DNA of 64,000 nucleotides from Limnohabitans sp. JirII-31 (GTDB taxonomy: Bacteria > Pseudomonadota > Gammaproteobacteria > Burkholderiales > Burkholderiaceae_C), in NCBI RefSeq assembly GCF_002778315.1, contig NZ_NESA01000007.1, forward strand, positions 1 to 64,000. Direction: 5' to 3'. Each line of letters begins with the position of its first letter. Within the stretch, counting starts at the first letter, position 1. The notes below the pieces were generated by a model. That model was not told where the DNA came from and did no database searches. It saw nothing but the letters and a program-made list of their open reading frames with translations. Shown here in pieces: positions 8,439 through 16,517 of this stretch. The translations under genes were made by a program, and so were the position numbers.

Positions 8439-9005
8439 CTAGACGGCTAAAATTTTCATTTCATTAACAGCGCTTCGCAAAGCGCGAGCAACAGGTGTAC
8501 CGCGTGATTCAAATATCTGCGCCAGGCTTTCGTAATACCAGAGCGTTTGATCCTTGCTCACGGAAAATCGGTCAAAGACCGTGTGCCCAATGTTCAACAG
8601 GTCTTCCACAATCGCTCGTGCGTTGTGCAGCTTGTCCGAACTTGAGACCAGCAGAACGTCACAACTGGCTGTTTTGAGGTGATCAAGGTAGGCTTGCTTT
8701 CTGGCTTGCCATGGAGGTTTTATTCCACTCTCATCGGGCACACCATCTGTGCAGCCAGCCACGATGTCCGCCACGCGGTCTCCGAATTTGGTACGGATTC
8801 GCTCGGCATACTCTGCACCTCCGTCTTCAACTGCATCGTGTAACAAAGCGGCCATTGCCTGTTCCTCATCAGCTCCATGGTCCAATGCAATTGAGGCCAC
8901 GCCCATAGGGGGGGCGATGTAGGGAATGTTGGTGCCCTTGCGTTTCTGGCCATCATGGGCCTCCACGGCTAACGCTAGTGCCTGTGCGATCTTGTCTGTC
9001 ATCAT
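8439..9005 (-). CDS. HD-domain phosphohydrolase, RelA/SpoT (MESH1-like) hydrolase type
   Basis: A 188-residue protein matching the hydrolase half of RelA/SpoT: AHDGQKRKGTNIPYI (H17), LLHDAVEDGG (H56-D57) and SSSDKLHNAR (D124), the metal-binding HD-domain set. A stand-alone HD of this size resembles MESH1/small alarmone hydrolases, which cleave (p)ppGpp. Other nucleotide substrates are possible. GAAGGA precedes the ATG. It is the last gene of a five-gene minus-strand operon of otherwise unknown proteins. Confidence 0.8.
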   Translation of the reverse strand: MMTDKIAQALALAVEAHDGQKRKGTNIPYIAPPMGVASIALDHGADEEQAMAALLHDAVEDGGAEYAERIRTKFGDRVADIVAGCTDGVPDESGIKPPWQARKQAYLDHLKTASCDVLLVSSSDKLHNARAIVEDLLNIGHTVFDRFSVSKDQTLWYYESLAQIFESRGTPVARALRSAVNEMKILAV

Positions 9006-9040
9006 GATTGATCCTTCATGTCATTGTGTTTCATTCTTCT

Positions 9041-9301
9041 TCAGAACTGCCCGCCACCATAAGGTGATGGTGGACGCCCGGGGGTGTAGTTAAGAAAATC
9101 TAAAGCAAGGATCTTCAATCCATCCACCTCATCAACCGTGGGCAGTCCCTTTTCTCGGTCTAGGAGACGCTCCTTGAGCATTCTTCGGAAATCCCGCATT
9201 CCAGCCTCGGTCGCTTGCAGGCGATCTGTTTCAGAAAAAACCTTGTTTTCATACATATCCATCATGATCCCAAAGGCTTTCCAAATTTGGTCTTCATTCA
9301 T
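9041..9301 (-). CDS. Hypothetical protein of the HD-hydrolase operon
   Basis: An 86-residue, mostly helical protein from MNEDQIWKAFGIMMDMYENK, ending in a Pro/Gly-rich tail (PGRPPSPYGGGQF). This ATG overlaps the end of the preceding 210-residue gene by 8 bases. A longer frame upstream would add a basic stretch that belongs to a different reading frame of the neighbour. Function unknown. Confidence 0.6.
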   Translation of the reverse strand: MNEDQIWKAFGIMMDMYENKVFSETDRLQATEAGMRDFRRMLKERLLDREKGLPTVDEVDGLKILALDFLNYTPGRPPSPYGGGQF

Positions 9302-9926
9302 CTTCGTTTTCCTCCTTGGTATCGAGCCACTCATCCACTTTGGCTCTGATCAGCGCACCGAACTCAGAGTAGAAACTGCTTGACGCATCGACGATGAACC
9401 AATGAACCCGGTCACGGGGATATCCGTCCCCCTCGAAATTGCAGTCAAGGCAATTGATCAGGTCCCAGCTTTTCAGAAAGAACTCAACCAACTCATCCAA
9501 CTTCAATGGCTTTGTGCTGGTTCTAAGGCCTGTCCCACTGAGGGTGTCTCCACCGTATTCATCCACCACTCTGTAATGAATGCGTTGTCCCACCTGGCGG
9601 GCATAGACACAAGTCACATCCTGCGTGGTCGAAGCAATCGTGATTCGCGCAATCTCGACTTCCTGGCGCTCCCGTGTGGGCAAATACTCTCCCCCCATAA
9701 ATGCGGGATGAACTCGCCCGAGCACCTGTCGATCCTCTTCGCTAAGCACCTCTTCGGTGACCTCTTGAGGTAGCAGGTCTTCCTTTCCGTCCTCCAGAGC
9801 TTTGGCGTAGATACGCCGCCGCTCTGCGCCCTTTATGTCAGAAAGCAAGGCAATTCCTCGCTCTTGCGCCCAAAAGTAAGTGGTAGGCCTGTACTTGAGA
9901 TCGAGACCGTCTGTGTGGTTTCCCAT
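9294..9926 (-). CDS. Hypothetical protein of the HD-hydrolase operon
   Basis: A 210-residue soluble protein starting MGNHTDGLDLKYRPTTYFWA. The start follows AGGAG at a good distance, so an upstream ATG is rejected. The middle contains HPAFMGGEYLPTRERQEVEIARI and a later acidic tail (DTKEENEDE). I recall FMGGEYLP-type proteins as a conserved hypothetical group in proteobacteria, with no function attached. Confidence 0.65.
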   Translation of the reverse strand: MGNHTDGLDLKYRPTTYFWAQERGIALLSDIKGAERRRIYAKALEDGKEDLLPQEVTEEVLSEEDRQVLGRVHPAFMGGEYLPTRERQEVEIARITIASTTQDVTCVYARQVGQRIHYRVVDEYGGDTLSGTGLRTSTKPLKLDELVEFFLKSWDLINCLDCNFEGDGYPRDRVHWFIVDASSSFYSEFGALIRAKVDEWLDTKEENEDE

Positions 9927-10015
9927 GGTTTTCTCCTGTTTAGCGGCTTTATCAGATGAAGGGGGCCGCAATCTGGATCAAATCCCCCCAACCCTTTTCA
10001 AGGTTCAAATCCTCT

Positions 10016-10231
10016 TCATTTGCTGTTCTGGACTGGCCCAACGCCCTCGTCTGTCGATGGATCTGGCAGTACGTCCTCTGGAAGACGCCAGTTGAGGCGC
10101 GTGACCAGTTTGATCAGTCGTAGCCTGTTGTAAATCTGGATGTCTTTGACCCACTTGGGAATCGGTTCATTGAACTGATTGACATACAGCTTGCTGTGGT
10201 GCCACCAGGCCCATCCAACATTGGCACTCAA
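10016..10231 (-). CDS. Small hypothetical protein
   Basis: A 71-residue protein (MSANVGWAWWHHSKLYV) with a Trp-rich N terminus and a basic middle. Its start overlaps the stop of the 160-residue gene by 4 bases, which argues for real coupled translation. Function unknown. Confidence 0.5.
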   Translation of the reverse strand: MSANVGWAWWHHSKLYVNQFNEPIPKWVKDIQIYNRLRLIKLVTRLNWRLPEDVLPDPSTDEGVGPVQNSK

Positions 10232-10710
10232 TTTGCCAACTCCCGCTGGATCAGTGCTTGCAATTGTTCAAGGCCAGTTCGATCGATACAGGCCCTGAAT
10301 CTGAACTGCTCATCCTCCGGGTTTGCTGATGACTTCCACTGACTCGTAATAGCCAGGAAGTAACCGCCCGCCAGAGACCGAACCTTGTCCAGAGCAACGA
10401 TGTACTGGAAGTCGCCGTTATCGAACAACGTCGCCCGCGTACTCGGCTCGAACGGTTCATCATTGATCTTCTGGATTTCAAAGCGTCTCTGACGGTCCAC
10501 CTCATTTAGCTTCGCGGTCAGTAGTTCACGATCCAACCCCAACGCACCAGGATCTAAATCGAACTCGCCTTCAGCATTCAGATAGCGATCCCAATCTGGA
10601 TCAAAAAGGAATTCATGTCCATCTGCGCCCCGGACCCTGATCCGAGCTGAACCTGGCACGGTCTGGAGGTCAAAAACTTGCTCATCGATACGAAGGGTGA
10701 ATTGCCCCAT
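10228..10710 (-). CDS. Hypothetical protein heading the HD-hydrolase operon
   Basis: A 160-residue acidic protein (MGQFTLRIDEQVFDLQTV) with a beta-rich first half and a C-terminal helix (RTGLEQLQALIQREL). It is the first gene after a roughly 200-base gap that contains an AGGCTCA/TGAGCCT palindrome. The four genes behind it follow with overlaps or short gaps. No known motif. Confidence 0.6.
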   Translation of the reverse strand: MGQFTLRIDEQVFDLQTVPGSARIRVRGADGHEFLFDPDWDRYLNAEGEFDLDPGALGLDRELLTAKLNEVDRQRRFEIQKINDEPFEPSTRATLFDNGDFQYIVALDKVRSLAGGYFLAITSQWKSSANPEDEQFRFRACIDRTGLEQLQALIQRELAN

Positions 10711-10867
10711 GATTTTTCTCCTACCCGCTGGATTGCGAACCTAGGCGTTCGCTGCGTGCGGGTCGGGGCGCAGACGACGCTTTAGCAGTATTTGTGAGTC
10801 GCCCTGCAAGTTGTCCTTAAATCGGCGACGCGAACTTTCGATCCGCACATTGATCATCACACGTGTG

Positions 10868-10886
10868 AGGCTCAATACATGAGCCT
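10868..10886. repeat. Island palindrome, copy c
   Basis: AGGCTCA-ATACA-TGAGCCT, a perfect 7-bp inverted repeat with a 5-base spacer, between the DUF3293 gene and the start of the HD-hydrolase operon. Confidence 0.65.
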
Positions 10887-10908
10887 GGTAAAAATTACAT
10901 CAACACGT

Positions 10909-11337
10909 TTACCTCAGAAAAATTAGTTGTGGTGTTCCATCAGATCCAGTCCAGATGATTGCGTTTTGGTCAAGACGAGCACCCAAGGTTTTTGCAGCCT
11001 CAAGCGTTAAACCATAAATCAAGTAACTTGGTTCACCGGGCCATTGATTCGAAGGATGTTTTCCAACGCCATCAACGAACACTAGGCTACGGGATGCAAG
11101 CTCTTTAGCCAGTGCCTTTTGTCTTTCTGTATTGGCTTCATCAGTCAGTTCTTGGCTGAAAGGATTGCACGCCGTCAGAAAGGCGCTGCACTCTACCCGC
11201 TGGCTCTTATGCGCGACAAGCAAGTCGCTACAAACTTTGCCAACCTGAAGCGTGAAAGGCTTCCCCTCCAGAACACGGAACTCGGTCTCCGTGTAGGCCT
11301 GGATGAGATCGGGATGAATATTAGATGCAGAAAACAA
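10909..11337 (-). CDS. DUF3293 domain protein
   Basis: A 142-residue protein. Its sequence order (IHPDLIQAYTETEFRV, then SAFLTACNPFSQEL, WPGEPSYLIYGLTLEAAKTLG and DQNAIIWTGSDGTPQLIFL) matches the DUF3293 family, whose function is unknown. No ATG is available in frame. The best start is a TTG four bases after GGAGGG, and that GGAGGG is the 3' arm of a hairpin in the RNA element immediately upstream. Translation may therefore be controlled by that structure. Confidence 0.75.
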   Translation of the reverse strand: MFSASNIHPDLIQAYTETEFRVLEGKPFTLQVGKVCSDLLVAHKSQRVECSAFLTACNPFSQELTDEANTERQKALAKELASRSLVFVDGVGKHPSNQWPGEPSYLIYGLTLEAAKTLGARLDQNAIIWTGSDGTPQLIFLR

Positions 11338-11340
11338 AAA

Positions 11341-11455
11341 ACCCTCCGTTGTAGGAGGGTCGACGCAATTACCCGTTTGGTTGCTTCCTCAGAAGCCACA
11401 TCAGCTTTCGCTAACCACCTTGCCCGAGTAGGCAGGTTGGCGTGGGCGTCGACCC
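11341..11455 (-). ncRNA. Riboswitch-like structured RNA upstream of the DUF3293 gene
   Basis: On the minus strand GGGTCGACGC (11455-11446) pairs perfectly with GCGTCGACCC (11366-11357), enclosing three small hairpins. P2 is ACCTGCC/GGC-A-AGGT with a TACTCG loop (11437-11417). P3 is TTAGC-GAAA-GCTGA with a GNRA tetraloop (11414-11401). P4 is GCTTC-TGAG-GAAGC (11396-11383). A second hairpin, ACCCTCC-TACAAC-GGAGGGT plus six T (11360-11336), shares ACCC with the closing stem, so the two are mutually exclusive. This is the geometry of a riboswitch with a terminator or SD-sequestering platform. I cannot match it to a known class. Confidence 0.6.
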
Positions 11456-11498
11456 ATCTCCAAATGTTGCTCAAATTCTAGCAACGATTAATCACTTG

Positions 11499-11978
11499 TC
11501 AATCAACTACTTTTGTATAGATTGAGATTGCCTTTGATAGAGTAGTCTGGTTATCCTGGTACTTTTGCTTTTGTACTTGTTGGATAGCCAGCAATGACTG
11601 ATGCGATATGCATTTGACGAAGACACCGTCTATCACCCTCTTGACTGCTAACTCCTGCAGATCTTTGATCAGGTCATGGTTTGCGAAAGTCAAATGCAAG
11701 TTCACACCGTGTAGATTTTTTATGTCGTGAGTCTTTTTTAGAAAATCGAAGGATTCTCCGTTGAAGATGAGAGTTCTCGCATAGTCTTTATTGACCAACA
11801 GTAGTGCCTCTGGGTGATTTACCGGCGTGTTGTCAGACAAAAGATCATCCACCTGAGGCAGGGGAGCTTCAGTCAATCCAAAAATGTTTTCGCTCACAAC
11901 GATAAAGTCATCAAGTTGCAGGCTTGAGAGACATCGCTTTACCTCTGAAAAATTTACAACATATGACTCGATCAGCAT
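11499..11978 (-). CDS. Hypothetical protein paired with a macro-domain protein
   Basis: A 159-residue soluble protein (MLIESYVVNFSEVKRCLSSLQ) with no motif that I recognise. It overlaps the end of the macro-domain gene by 7 bases and follows it in the same operon. It could be a partner or effector whose product is reversed by the macro domain, as in DarTG-like pairs. It lacks any visible ADP-ribosyltransferase signature, so that is speculation. Confidence 0.6.
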   Translation of the reverse strand: MLIESYVVNFSEVKRCLSSLQLDDFIVVSENIFGLTEAPLPQVDDLLSDNTPVNHPEALLLVNKDYARTLIFNGESFDFLKKTHDIKNLHGVNLHLTFANHDLIKDLQELAVKRVIDGVFVKCISHQSLLAIQQVQKQKYQDNQTTLSKAISIYTKVVD

Positions 11979-12490
11979 GACGTCCTTTCGAGCTCGAGAG
12001 CAGATTCAAATAATTTACGTATCTCCTCGTTCACTACGCAAATTCGAATTAGCTCAATGTCGTGTTCACCTTTGGCAAACTCTTGCAAGCATTTGGCAGT
12101 TATTCGTGCAGCCAATACCGCCGGGAACTTAAACATGCCTGTTCCGATGGCTGGCATTGCCAAGGTTTTGATCTTGTTTTCTCTTGCCACATTCAGCATG
12201 GAAAAAATGGCAAACGCCATGTAGCGCTCTGGCTCAGTGTTGTTGATGTAGTGAGCAGAGCGAACATGAATCACCCATTTATTGGGCAAGTCAAAGCCTG
12301 GAGTGATTAGCGCAGCCCCGAGCTCTAAGGGGGCAAATGGCTGGCAGTACTCTTCTAGCTTTTTACCTGCCGCCATGTGAATTGCGCCAGCAACACCAGG
12401 CCCTAGGCGAAGGTTCGCATTTGCTGAATTTACGATGGCTTCTACGTCCGTCTGTTTGACGATATTGCCAATGACAACTTCAATCTTCAT
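11972..12490 (-). CDS. Macro-domain protein (ADP-ribose binding or hydrolase)
   Basis: A 172-residue stand-alone macro domain. Visible motifs are GNIVKQTDVEAIVNSANANL, GPGVAGAIHMAAG and AMPAIGTGMFKFP (the phosphate-binding loop GTGMF). These enzymes bind ADP-ribose and many remove it from proteins, DNA or O-acetyl-ADP-ribose. The Asn in VNSANAN is the usual catalytic-site residue. It is followed by an overlapping gene of unknown function. Confidence 0.88.
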   Translation of the reverse strand: MKIEVVIGNIVKQTDVEAIVNSANANLRLGPGVAGAIHMAAGKKLEEYCQPFAPLELGAALITPGFDLPNKWVIHVRSAHYINNTEPERYMAFAIFSMLNVARENKIKTLAMPAIGTGMFKFPAVLAARITAKCLQEFAKGEHDIELIRICVVNEEIRKLFESALELERTSC

Positions 12491-12496
12491 TGGTTT

Positions 12497-14347
12497 TCAC
12501 TCCAGGAAATATTGCTGGCGCAGATCTCTCTGCAAGACTTTGGTGAATTGATCCCATTCCAAATCATCTTCTCTCCCACAAACAGATCGCCCCCTGTTAG
12601 CTTCAAATGTTCGTGTCACATGGATAGTTTTGCCTGTGATTTGATAGCTAACGAGATAACTAAGCGTTTTAGATTTGAATCTGACATCAACCGGAGCACG
12701 AGTAATACGGGACTCCTCTGGAAAATTTAATTCAATGATCTCTTTGTGAGAAGAGGATCCGCAAATGTGAGGGAACTTGCTTTTGTCTTGAGCTTTAACG
12801 CTAGCAAGCGTTTGGAATCGTCCCTGCGCCAGACCGACTGGCATAGACAAAGCGACAACGCCCGGAAGGTTTGCGACAGGGTCTAATGCGTAATCTGAAT
12901 TTACTACCCAGTCAGCATTCAAATCTAAGGGGTCAGGATGCTGAATTCGTCCTGTCCCAGACTCGTTGAATCTGGCCAACATATTTCCAACCACCTCGTC
13001 CTGAAGTTTGTTCAAATTTCTGTAAATCCTAGCTCTAGACACAAGTTCAAAATATCCGAATTGCTCAACTCGTGAAGCGCCCGTGACTCGGCCATCTGGA
13101 TGAAGCGTCATCTTTGTCGATGTGATGGTCTTATCTTTTTCCACATCATCAAGCGGTGTTGTGATCACTTGGCCTGTTGCGGTAATCAGCCCAGGTTTGC
13201 CAACATCTCCTTCTGGTAGCAGGCCCATTGGCGTGAACCGGGAGGTTGAATCCAAGAACAAGTTGAGCGACGGAACATACGTGATGACGTGGTCAAAAAC
13301 CGCAGCGCTAGGCAGCTCTGGCAACTTGTAAGCTTTGTCTGAATTGATTAAGACCTGCGAGCTTTCAATGCCAACAGCACGCAGAAGAGCTTCAAGCAAC
13401 GTTGCATGGTCTTTGCAGTCACCATACCTAGCACGGAAGATGTTTTGCGCTGGATGTGGAACATAGCCACCGGATCCAGCGAATACTCCAAGATATCGAA
13501 TATTTCTCGATACCCACAGGTAGAGTCGTTTTACCTTTTCATTCTCAGTGGTTGCGTCTCCGATGACTTTGCGTGCATGAGCAACTAACTCAGGTGTCGT
13601 TGCGGACTTTGGTCGGGCACGGTCTTGATATGCCTTTGCTACATCCGCGTAGCTTTTGAAGCTACTGGCAGAGAACTGGGGTGCGTAATCCACATAGCTG
13701 ACCATGTTCGATTCAGTCGGGTCTGCGGTTGGCTGGGAATATCGAAATGCATAGCGTGTCACGCCACTTTTGCCACTCGCTGTATCCCCTACTCGACCAC
13801 CAGTCATACCCCGGCCACTAACGTTGATGTCTAGGGTCGATGCATGTGAAAACCTGACCTCGACGTCCTCATATTTCCTGTGGGGAGAGAAGTACTCGGA
13901 CCACGTGAAGTTGTTGGGAAAATTTGGGGTGTGCTCGAAAGACTCAACGAGATAGTAGGTTTTGCTCCCGACCCTAACGTTGGGGAAAATGATGACCTTC
14001 ACCTTGGACTCGCTATAGACGCCATTTGCAGCATCGTCTTGGTCATCTTGAGTACGAATGCGATCCGGTGTCACCACATCTTTAGTTCCGTCGGGATGAA
14101 GCGTATAAGCTTTGATCACTCGCACACGTTCATGTGCGCTGTTGTAGGTGATCTTCTGCTCTCCAAGCAAGGCGATGCCTTGTTCTGTCTCGACCTTGTT
14201 CACGACCTCCATCCGTTGTCGTACCGTCCAGTCCTTGTTCACATGAATCTCTACGAGAGATTTTTCAGTTGAAACCGGGGCTACGAATTCAGCCATCGAA
14301 TTTGAAGCGAACCCGCAAGCAACTAAGAATGTCAAAACTTTCAGCAT
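12497..14347 (-). CDS. DUF3857 / transglutaminase-like exported protein
   Basis: 616 residues. A signal peptide (LKVLTFLVACGFASNSMA) precedes a DUF3857 domain (about residues 40-220) and a transglutaminase core with RARYGDCKDHATLLEALL (C311), FDHVITY (H353) and FLDSTSRF (D366), the Cys-His-Asp triad. A beta-rich C-terminal domain follows. The pairing of DUF3857 and transglutaminase is common in exported proteins of Bacteroidetes and proteobacteria; peptidase or amidase activity on an envelope substrate is likely but not proven. A membrane-protein gene ends one base upstream. Confidence 0.88.
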   Translation of the reverse strand: MLKVLTFLVACGFASNSMAEFVAPVSTEKSLVEIHVNKDWTVRQRMEVVNKVETEQGIALLGEQKITYNSAHERVRVIKAYTLHPDGTKDVVTPDRIRTQDDQDDAANGVYSESKVKVIIFPNVRVGSKTYYLVESFEHTPNFPNNFTWSEYFSPHRKYEDVEVRFSHASTLDINVSGRGMTGGRVGDTASGKSGVTRYAFRYSQPTADPTESNMVSYVDYAPQFSASSFKSYADVAKAYQDRARPKSATTPELVAHARKVIGDATTENEKVKRLYLWVSRNIRYLGVFAGSGGYVPHPAQNIFRARYGDCKDHATLLEALLRAVGIESSQVLINSDKAYKLPELPSAAVFDHVITYVPSLNLFLDSTSRFTPMGLLPEGDVGKPGLITATGQVITTPLDDVEKDKTITSTKMTLHPDGRVTGASRVEQFGYFELVSRARIYRNLNKLQDEVVGNMLARFNESGTGRIQHPDPLDLNADWVVNSDYALDPVANLPGVVALSMPVGLAQGRFQTLASVKAQDKSKFPHICGSSSHKEIIELNFPEESRITRAPVDVRFKSKTLSYLVSYQITGKTIHVTRTFEANRGRSVCGREDDLEWDQFTKVLQRDLRQQYFLE

Positions 14348-14348
14348 T

Positions 14349-14957
14349 TCAATTCCACTGAGTCAAAAATTCGCCAACTACTTTTCGATTTCGCACTAAT
14401 GCGTAGCCAGAAATTACATCTCGCGGGCCTGCATATTGCGGGCCTCTGTGGCCTACCGCAGGGCGAGCCTGATAGCCTGCAGTTTGAAAGCTCCACATGA
14501 CATCCCCAATCCTCATTTGACTTCGCAAGACTTTCCAGCCCTTATTGAGGTGACCAAATGGCAACTCTGAAACTCGTTTTTTAGGGTCAACAACTTTGCC
14601 CGCCGTCTCCACTTCGTGTGGATTGACTATCTCAACCAAGTCTTTCTCTGCACACTTGAACTTAGGCTCATCGTGATTGGCGGTTGTGGAATTTGGCTGC
14701 CCTCTCAATTCGTTGACCAGAACGGCAAAAGCAACCGGCCACACAGCGAATACCAAAGATCCTGTGGCAATGCTCTTAAAAAATTCCCGTCGTTTTTGTT
14801 GCGGCGTTTTGTCCTCTTCAAGCGCAACTAAGACGCTTTTCACAAAATCACTGCGCTTGTCCTTGTAGAAAAGTTTCACAAGCACCCGGCCAACAAGAAC
14901 TAAAACTACGCCATTAACGAAGTAGCATGCCAACCAAAACCACAGGTCATAGTTCAT
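14349..14957 (-). CDS. Two-helix membrane protein of unknown function
   Basis: 202 residues. Helix 1 is LWFWLACYFVNGVVLVLVGRVLV and helix 2 is FKSIATGSLVFAVWPVAFAVLV. They flank a basic cytoplasmic loop, and a soluble C-terminal domain of about 110 residues ends RNRKVVGEFLTQWN. It directly precedes the transglutaminase gene with one base between them, so the two are probably co-expressed. No family recognised. Confidence 0.6.
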   Translation of the reverse strand: MNYDLWFWLACYFVNGVVLVLVGRVLVKLFYKDKRSDFVKSVLVALEEDKTPQQKRREFFKSIATGSLVFAVWPVAFAVLVNELRGQPNSTTANHDEPKFKCAEKDLVEIVNPHEVETAGKVVDPKKRVSELPFGHLNKGWKVLRSQMRIGDVMWSFQTAGYQARPAVGHRGPQYAGPRDVISGYALVRNRKVVGEFLTQWN

Positions 14958-15014
14958 TTCTTCGCTCCGATTAGTTCGACCATGAGAATGGTGGTGATCA
15001 ATATGAACATTTGC

Positions 15015-15497
15015 TCACTTTCGACCAAATGTTGTCATCGCCCCAATCCGGTAGCCTTGCGGCGCATTTGGCTCTGCATGTCCGTTTGTCACTATCCGTT
15101 CGGATAGCAAGACCCCTTTGTCAATTTTCAAGAACAAGTCCATTTCGTAACGACTCTCGTATCCCCCGTGTATGTATTCGAGTAGCCCCCCCATTGGGCA
15201 GCGCAACTCTCCTGTATACCAATGTGCAAGCACGCCATCCGGATAGTCAGGAAAGATTTCCCCAAGCTCGATTTCCTTCGTACCTGAGGCTGTTTCCTTG
15301 AAACCTTTGAGCTTTACCAGATACAAACGCCCATCCTCAATCGTCCAGGTTCCTACATAACCTCGCCAGAGGGCTGTTGAGGGCGCTTGAAGCTTTAAGT
15401 CTTTGCCTATCGTTTCCATGTAGTAGTGGAGCGGCTCATCGCACAAGGAAAGCTCCTCGCCTTTGTAGATCATCTTTTCTGCAATTTGCGCGGTCAT
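15015..15497 (-). CDS. Hypothetical protein, possible DUF-type carbohydrate-like fold
   Basis: A 160-residue soluble protein (MTAQIAEKMIYKGEELSLCDEPL) with many short beta strands (WRGYVGTWTIEDGRLYLVKLKG) and a conserved-looking YPDGVLAHWYTGELRCPMG. I remember similar conserved hypothetical proteins but no function. It is divergent from the SprT-like gene, and the shared 180-base gap carries two GGCTCA/TGAGCC palindromes. Confidence 0.6.
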   Translation of the reverse strand: MTAQIAEKMIYKGEELSLCDEPLHYYMETIGKDLKLQAPSTALWRGYVGTWTIEDGRLYLVKLKGFKETASGTKEIELGEIFPDYPDGVLAHWYTGELRCPMGGLLEYIHGGYESRYEMDLFLKIDKGVLLSERIVTNGHAEPNAPQGYRIGAMTTFGRK

Positions 15498-15545
15498 CTT
15501 TGCCTCGGTCGCGTTGTATTTAATGCACTCAGTGTTTCAGAACCG

Positions 15546-15564
15546 AGGCTCAATGCATGAGCCT
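15546..15564. repeat. Island palindrome, copy d
   Basis: AGGCTCA-ATGCA-TGAGCCT, a perfect 7-bp inverted repeat differing from copy c only in the spacer. It lies in the divergent gap between the 160-residue gene and the SprT/Zorya operon. Confidence 0.65.
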
Positions 15565-15611
15565 GCCAAATAACTTTTTGAGCCACTTACTGTATAAAAA
15601 CCCTCCTCCAG

Positions 15612-15653
15612 AGGCTCACGCAATTAGCCCCGAGCTCACCAAACTGTGAGCCT
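15612..15653. repeat. Island palindrome, copy e (expanded)
   Basis: An AGGCTCAC arm at 15612 pairs with GTGAGCCT ending at 15653. A closer GCTCAC half-site at 15634 offers an alternative pairing with a 6-base spacer. A TTGAGCC half-site follows just before the SprT start. It lies in the same divergent gap as copy d. Confidence 0.6.
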
Positions 15654-15677
15654 GATTAAATTTTGTTTTGAGCCCGT

Positions 15678-16265
15678 ATGAACAAGCACACCACACGCGA
15701 AACTTGGCTGCTTGCAGCCGTTGACTTACTCCGTCCAGTCTTTCTGGCAAAACACCATCTCATCCCGGCAGATGTCATGGTCTCCTGCGGTTTCGCCAGT
15801 ACTGGCACTCGCAGTCATCACATCGGGCAGTGCTGGTCTAGACAATGCAGCACCAATGACCAGAATCAAATTTTCATTTCCCCTGCGTTGCATGAGCCCG
15901 TCGAGGTCCTCGACACGCTTGTGCATGAGCTTGTCCATGCCGTGGACGATTGCAAACACAAGCACGGCAAAGAATTCAAGAAGATTGCATTTAGCCTAGG
16001 CATGAAAGGGCCAATGCGCAGCGCTGATGCCGGACCTGAGCTCAAGGAAAAGCTCACCCAACTTGCTAAGCAGCTTGGCGTCTACCACCATGGGAAGTTG
16101 CAGGTAACTCACCACAAGGCGGTTTCACGCGCCAGGGCACGCGCCAAATGCCCAGAGTGCGGGTTTCAAGTACCCATGTACCGCAAGTTTCTGGCTTATG
16201 GCCCTCCACTTTGCCCCAAAGACAAGATCGAAATGACCCCCGTGGGCGATTGGGAGGAAGCATGA
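15678..16265 (+). CDS. SprT-like zinc metalloprotease domain protein
   Basis: 195 residues. LVHELVHAVD (zincin HExxH, H83-E84, H87) is followed by HKHGKEFKKIA, the SprT-like third-ligand region. A C-terminal CPECG (C158, C161) resembles half of a zinc ribbon, with C179 as a possible third ligand. Bacterial SprT proteins are uncharacterised; eukaryotic SPRTN cleaves DNA-protein crosslinks. It is the first gene of the plus-strand run that continues through a 78-residue ORF and the WYL regulator into zorABCD. Confidence 0.85.
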   Translation: MNKHTTRETWLLAAVDLLRPVFLAKHHLIPADVMVSCGFASTGTRSHHIGQCWSRQCSTNDQNQIFISPALHEPVEVLDTLVHELVHAVDDCKHKHGKEFKKIAFSLGMKGPMRSADAGPELKEKLTQLAKQLGVYHHGKLQVTHHKAVSRARARAKCPECGFQVPMYRKFLAYGPPLCPKDKIEMTPVGDWEEA

Positions 16266-16498
16266 TCTTCGCCCTCACGTATGTTGCAGCGGTGTTTTTC
16301 TCCAACATTGGGGCGATTTCGTCAGAAATCGGCTTCGCCCATTACAGCCCCCGAACCAAACAGGCGGAGGTCGTCAGGACCGCTTCCGAGACAAATTTCA
16401 TACTTTCTGACTATGGTGTGTGGTTTGAACCAAGGAAATTGGGACGGAAGGAGCGCTTGGCTCTCGCATTTACTAACTTGGCTGAAACTGGCCAATAA
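16262..16498 (+). CDS. Small hypothetical protein between SprT-like and WYL genes
   Basis: A 78-residue frame starting MIFALTYVAAVFFSNIGAIS. Its ATG overlaps the SprT TGA as ATGA. The N terminus is hydrophobic (a helix or uncleaved signal) and the rest is basic and soluble. The coupling argues for a real gene; no homology is recognised. Confidence 0.5.
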   Translation: MIFALTYVAAVFFSNIGAISSEIGFAHYSPRTKQAEVVRTASETNFILSDYGVWFEPRKLGRKERLALAFTNLAETGQ

Positions 16499-16517
16499 TT
16501 GTCAAAATTGGACGCAT

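Noticed and set aside
11193..11474. A 93-residue minus-strand frame across the structured RNA
   Set aside because: It runs through the RNA stems and out of frame into the DUF3293 gene, and its second half is implausibly basic and hydrophobic. I regard it as non-coding.
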